Shown one piece after another: positions 4,592 through 6,154 of a stretch of DNA of 6,154 nt. The stretch's first letter is position 1. Every line of letters starts with the position of its first letter. The translations under genes were made by a program, and so were the position numbers. Below the pieces are notes generated by a model, which was not told the DNA's origin, made no database searches, and worked only from the letters and a program-made list of their open reading frames with translations. Source of the stretch: an uncultured Pseudomonas sp. (GTDB taxonomy: Bacteria > Pseudomonadota > Gammaproteobacteria > Pseudomonadales > Pseudomonadaceae); contig CAMPJN010000243.1 in NCBI GenBank assembly GCA_946886875.1, forward strand, positions 1-6,154, written 5' to 3'.

Positions 4592-5830
4592 TTACTGCAA
4601 GGTCAGTTGTTCGCCGCGTTGTTGCTGCCAATCGTCATGGCTCGGCGCTGCGGCTTCGCCGTCCATGCGGTGAATGATCTCGAAGTAATCCTGCTTGAGC
4701 GGGTCCTGCATGATCTGGCTGCGCGGCTTGACCCGCACGGCATAGATGCTCTGCACATTCTGGTGGTCGAAGGCGCGCCACTGTTGCGGGCCTTTGAGCA
4801 GGCTGTAGCTGTGGTCCTCTAACGCGTTTATGAGTTTTTCGCTGTCCAGGCTGGCGCTGCGGCGCACCGCGTCGGCCCATTGCTGGACGATGCTGTAGGC
4901 CGACGCCGCGGCGCTGTCGGGGTATTCGCGGTGCAGATGGATATAGTCGGCGACGAAGGCTTGTCCGGCGGGCGCCTGTTCTTCGGCGGGTACCTGCCAG
5001 GTCCAGGCTTCGGTGCCGATCACCCCCTGCATGACCTTGGGCCCGGCCTGCTGGATAAGGCTCTTGCTCAGGTGCGGGGCGATGATCTGCATGCGCTTGT
5101 GCAGCCCCAGATCGTGGGCCAGACGCATGCTGTGCAGCAGGTCTTCGCCGAGCAGCGCCAGGACCAGAATCTGCGCATCGCTGGCGGCGGCTTTGTGTAG
5201 CGCGTCGGCCCGTTGGCGCTGTAGTGCGCCGGATGCGGGCAGGGCGCTGCGACCATGGCGGGCGCGGTCCTGGCTAGCGGTGGTGAGGCGTAGCTCGCTT
5301 TCGATACTGCGGCCCCAGGTGTCGTCGACCACTATGTAGTGATAGCGCTGGCGCGGCATGTTCCAGCCGAGGTATTCGCCGAGCACCCGGGCGCTCATCA
5401 GGGCGCTGTTGGACTCACGGAACAGATAGCGATGGCCTTCGCGTCCGGTTACCTCCTCGGCGAAGCTCAGGGTGGCGAAGTACAGCAGGCCCAGCTCCCG
5501 AGCGCGTTTGCCGGCGGCGATCGCCTCTTCGCTGGTGGCACCGCCGAATACCATTCGTGCGCCCTGGCTGGCGAAACGCTCGACGTTATTACGCGCATTG
5601 CTCGCCCGCGAGGCGCTGTTGCGTGTCAGCAGTTGCAGCGGCCGCCCGAGCAGGCCGCCCCCGGCGTTGATGGCCGCGACCGCCATCAGCGCGCCGCGAT
5701 GCAGCTCCAGACCTTCGGCCTTGTAGTTGCCGGTACGCGGGTAGCTCAGGCCGATATTGATCGGTTCGGCCAACAGACCGTTGCCCAGGCAGTTGAACAG
5801 CAGGCAGCACAGCAGAATGACACGACCCAT
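4592..5830 (-). CDS. Secreted type 1 periplasmic binding protein (Leu/urea/amide type)
   Basis: The protein has 412 residues; ATG at 5830-5828 has AAGGAG at 5844-5839, eight bases upstream. Residues 1-21 are a Sec signal peptide (VILLCCLLFNCLGNGLLA, cleavage before EPINIG); there is no lipobox. The Peripla_BP_6-like fold is clear: the strand INIGLSYPRTGNY, the landmark INAGGGLLGRPL (about 54-65), MVFGGATSEEAIA, LLYFATLSFAEEVTG, YHYIVVDDTWGRSIESELR, ILVLALLGEDLL and GVIGTEAWTW. Such proteins bind branched-chain amino acids, urea, amides or other small ligands for ABC importers, and some act as sensors. No permease or ATPase gene is in the window. A related subgroup occurs in PQQ-dependent alcohol dehydrogenase loci, which fits this location, but membership cannot be proved here and this protein seems longer than that subgroup. 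The mature part has no cysteine. It is divergent from the gene at 6102. Confidence 0.85.
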   Translation of the reverse strand: MGRVILLCCLLFNCLGNGLLAEPINIGLSYPRTGNYKAEGLELHRGALMAVAAINAGGGLLGRPLQLLTRNSASRASNARNNVERFASQGARMVFGGATSEEAIAAGKRARELGLLYFATLSFAEEVTGREGHRYLFRESNSALMSARVLGEYLGWNMPRQRYHYIVVDDTWGRSIESELRLTTASQDRARHGRSALPASGALQRQRADALHKAAASDAQILVLALLGEDLLHSMRLAHDLGLHKRMQIIAPHLSKSLIQQAGPKVMQGVIGTEAWTWQVPAEEQAPAGQAFVADYIHLHREYPDSAAASAYSIVQQWADAVRRSASLDSEKLINALEDHSYSLLKGPQQWRAFDHQNVQSIYAVRVKPRSQIMQDPLKQDYFEIIHRMDGEAAAPSHDDWQQQRGEQLTLQ

Positions 5831-5877
5831 GGGGCTTTCTCCTTAGCATGTGGGGTGTCACTTTCTAAAGGCTGAAA

Positions 5878-5909
5878 GGCCCGCCGGGTATGCTCTTTTA
5901 CGGTGGGCC
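5878..5909. promoter_or_regulatory. Inverted repeat near the binding-protein start, possible operator
   Basis: GGCCCGCC (5878-5885) and GGTGGGCC (5902-5909) pair at seven of eight bases plus one G-T, with a 16-base spacer. It ends 48 bases upstream of the minus-strand start codon at 5830, where a repressor or a 5' leader hairpin could act. No regulator is identified. Confidence 0.35.
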
Positions 5910-5967
5910 GGTTGGCACTTAAGTCGCGTCACTGGCCAGGCGCAGTGCGGTGAGGCGCTGTTCGGCG

Positions 5968-5993
5968 AGCAAGTATTGCTACCAAGGGAGTAG
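5968..5993. promoter_or_regulatory. Paired inverted repeats in the divergent promoter region
   Basis: AGCAA-GTA-TTGCT (5968-5980) is a perfect 5-bp inverted repeat. It overlaps CTAC-N7-GTAG (5979-5993), whose half-sites resemble binding sites of NarL/LuxR-type response regulators. Such regulators control quinoprotein ethanol dehydrogenase genes in Pseudomonas, so this is a candidate activator site. It lies about 110 bases upstream of the start codon at 6102. Assignment to a regulator is inference. Confidence 0.4.
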
Positions 5994-6017
5994 GGAAATC
6001 GGCACTGCGGGCAATTG

Positions 6018-6046
6018 TTGCCATACCCCCTGCGGCGAAGAATTAG
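6018..6046 (+). promoter_or_regulatory. Candidate promoter for the gene at 6102 (weak)
   Basis: TTGCCA (6018-6023) matches the -35 consensus at five of six bases and is 17 bases from AATTAG (6041-6046), which matches the -10 at only three of six. A weak -10 would suit an activator-dependent promoter with its site at 5968-5993. The 5' leader would be about 50 bases. Other promoters are possible. Confidence 0.3.
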
Positions 6047-6053
6047 CGGCAGA

Positions 6054-6070
6054 CCGGGAGAATTTCCCGG
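6054..6070. promoter_or_regulatory. Near-perfect palindrome in the leader of the gene at 6102
   Basis: CCGGGAGAATTTCCCGG has 7 of 8 complementary pairs around a central A (6062), with a single mismatch. It ends 20 bases before the ribosome binding site. It could be an operator, or a hairpin in the 5' leader. A second, weaker symmetric segment GGG-N11-CCC (6070-6086) follows at once. Confidence 0.4.
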
Positions 6071-6101
6071 GGATAACAATTAACCCGCAGAGGTAACCGC
6101 A

Positions 6102-6154
6102 ATGAAACACTCCGGTCTACGCAAGCCTTTCGTGCTCAGCGCGCTGTGTGCCGC
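6102..6154 (+). CDS. 5' end of a secreted protein, product not identifiable (cut by window end)
   Basis: ATG 6102 follows GAGGT at 6090-6094 with seven bases between. Only 17 complete codons are seen, MKHSGLRKPFVLSALCA: a positively charged start (K2, R7, K8) followed by a hydrophobic run, as in a Sec signal peptide. The rest lies outside the window. Because it is divergent from a periplasmic binding protein at a locus with MoxJ-like, SoxYZ-like and SoxH-like genes, a PQQ-dependent alcohol dehydrogenase, a cytochrome c or an outer-membrane protein are reasonable guesses, but 17 residues cannot decide among them. The long promoter region with several inverted repeats suggests regulated expression. 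Confidence 0.65.
   Translation, partial: MKHSGLRKPFVLSALCA

Noticed and set aside
5339..5875. Plus-strand open frame of 178 codons over the 5' half of the type 1 binding-protein gene
   Set aside because: Antisense shadow; the minus-strand frame has a signal peptide and clear binding-protein landmarks.
5858..6079. Minus-strand open frame of 73 codons in the divergent promoter region
   Set aside because: It overlaps the palindromes and would fill the only promoter space for two divergent genes. Its sequence shows no family pattern.
6071..6081. GGATAACAATT, identical to one half of the E. coli lac operator
   Set aside because: No matching other half is present, and no lac-type gene is near. 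An 11-base AT-rich match is likely chance.

Overview
The window looks like chromosomal DNA from a GC-rich gammaproteobacterium, most likely Pseudomonas. The evidence is GC-biased codon use, purine-rich Shine-Dalgarno sites, several short palindromic repeats of the type common between Pseudomonas genes, and a gene set that accompanies PQQ-dependent (quinoprotein) alcohol oxidation. No species is assigned.

Layout. Bases 1-2848 (+ strand) hold four genes: the 3' end of a MoxJ-like periplasmic binding protein (1-473), a fused SoxY-SoxZ-like periplasmic carrier with one conserved Cys (521-1270), a small EthD-family protein (1540-1857), and a secreted di-zinc metallo-beta-lactamase-fold hydrolase (1922-2848). 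A 269-bp gap before the EthD gene contains a diverged tandem copy of that gene's own 5' end. Bases 2849-3077 are non-coding, with a double hairpin and a REP-like repeat. Bases 3078-4478 (- strand) hold a glutathione S-transferase-like gene and a DinB-like gene with more repeat palindromes around them. Bases 4592-5830 (- strand) encode a secreted Leu/urea-type periplasmic binding protein. Bases 5831-6101 are a divergent promoter region with several inverted repeats. At 6102 a new + strand gene begins with a signal-peptide-like N terminus and is cut by the window end.

How the genes may work together. The binding protein, SoxYZ-like carrier and zinc hydrolase form a recognised periplasmic set found beside PQQ-dependent alcohol/methanol dehydrogenases. 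It is thought to handle an intermediate or accessory step of periplasmic alcohol oxidation, but the chemistry is not settled. The orphan type 1 binding protein beside a divergent secreted protein suits the same kind of locus, as an uptake or sensing component. No dehydrogenase, cytochrome c or pqq biosynthesis gene is visible here, so the link to PQQ rests on family knowledge. The GST and DinB genes look like unrelated passengers bordered by repeats. I see no CRISPR array, tRNA, rRNA, transposase or phage gene. The most unusual feature is the EthD 5'-end duplication at 1382-1570.
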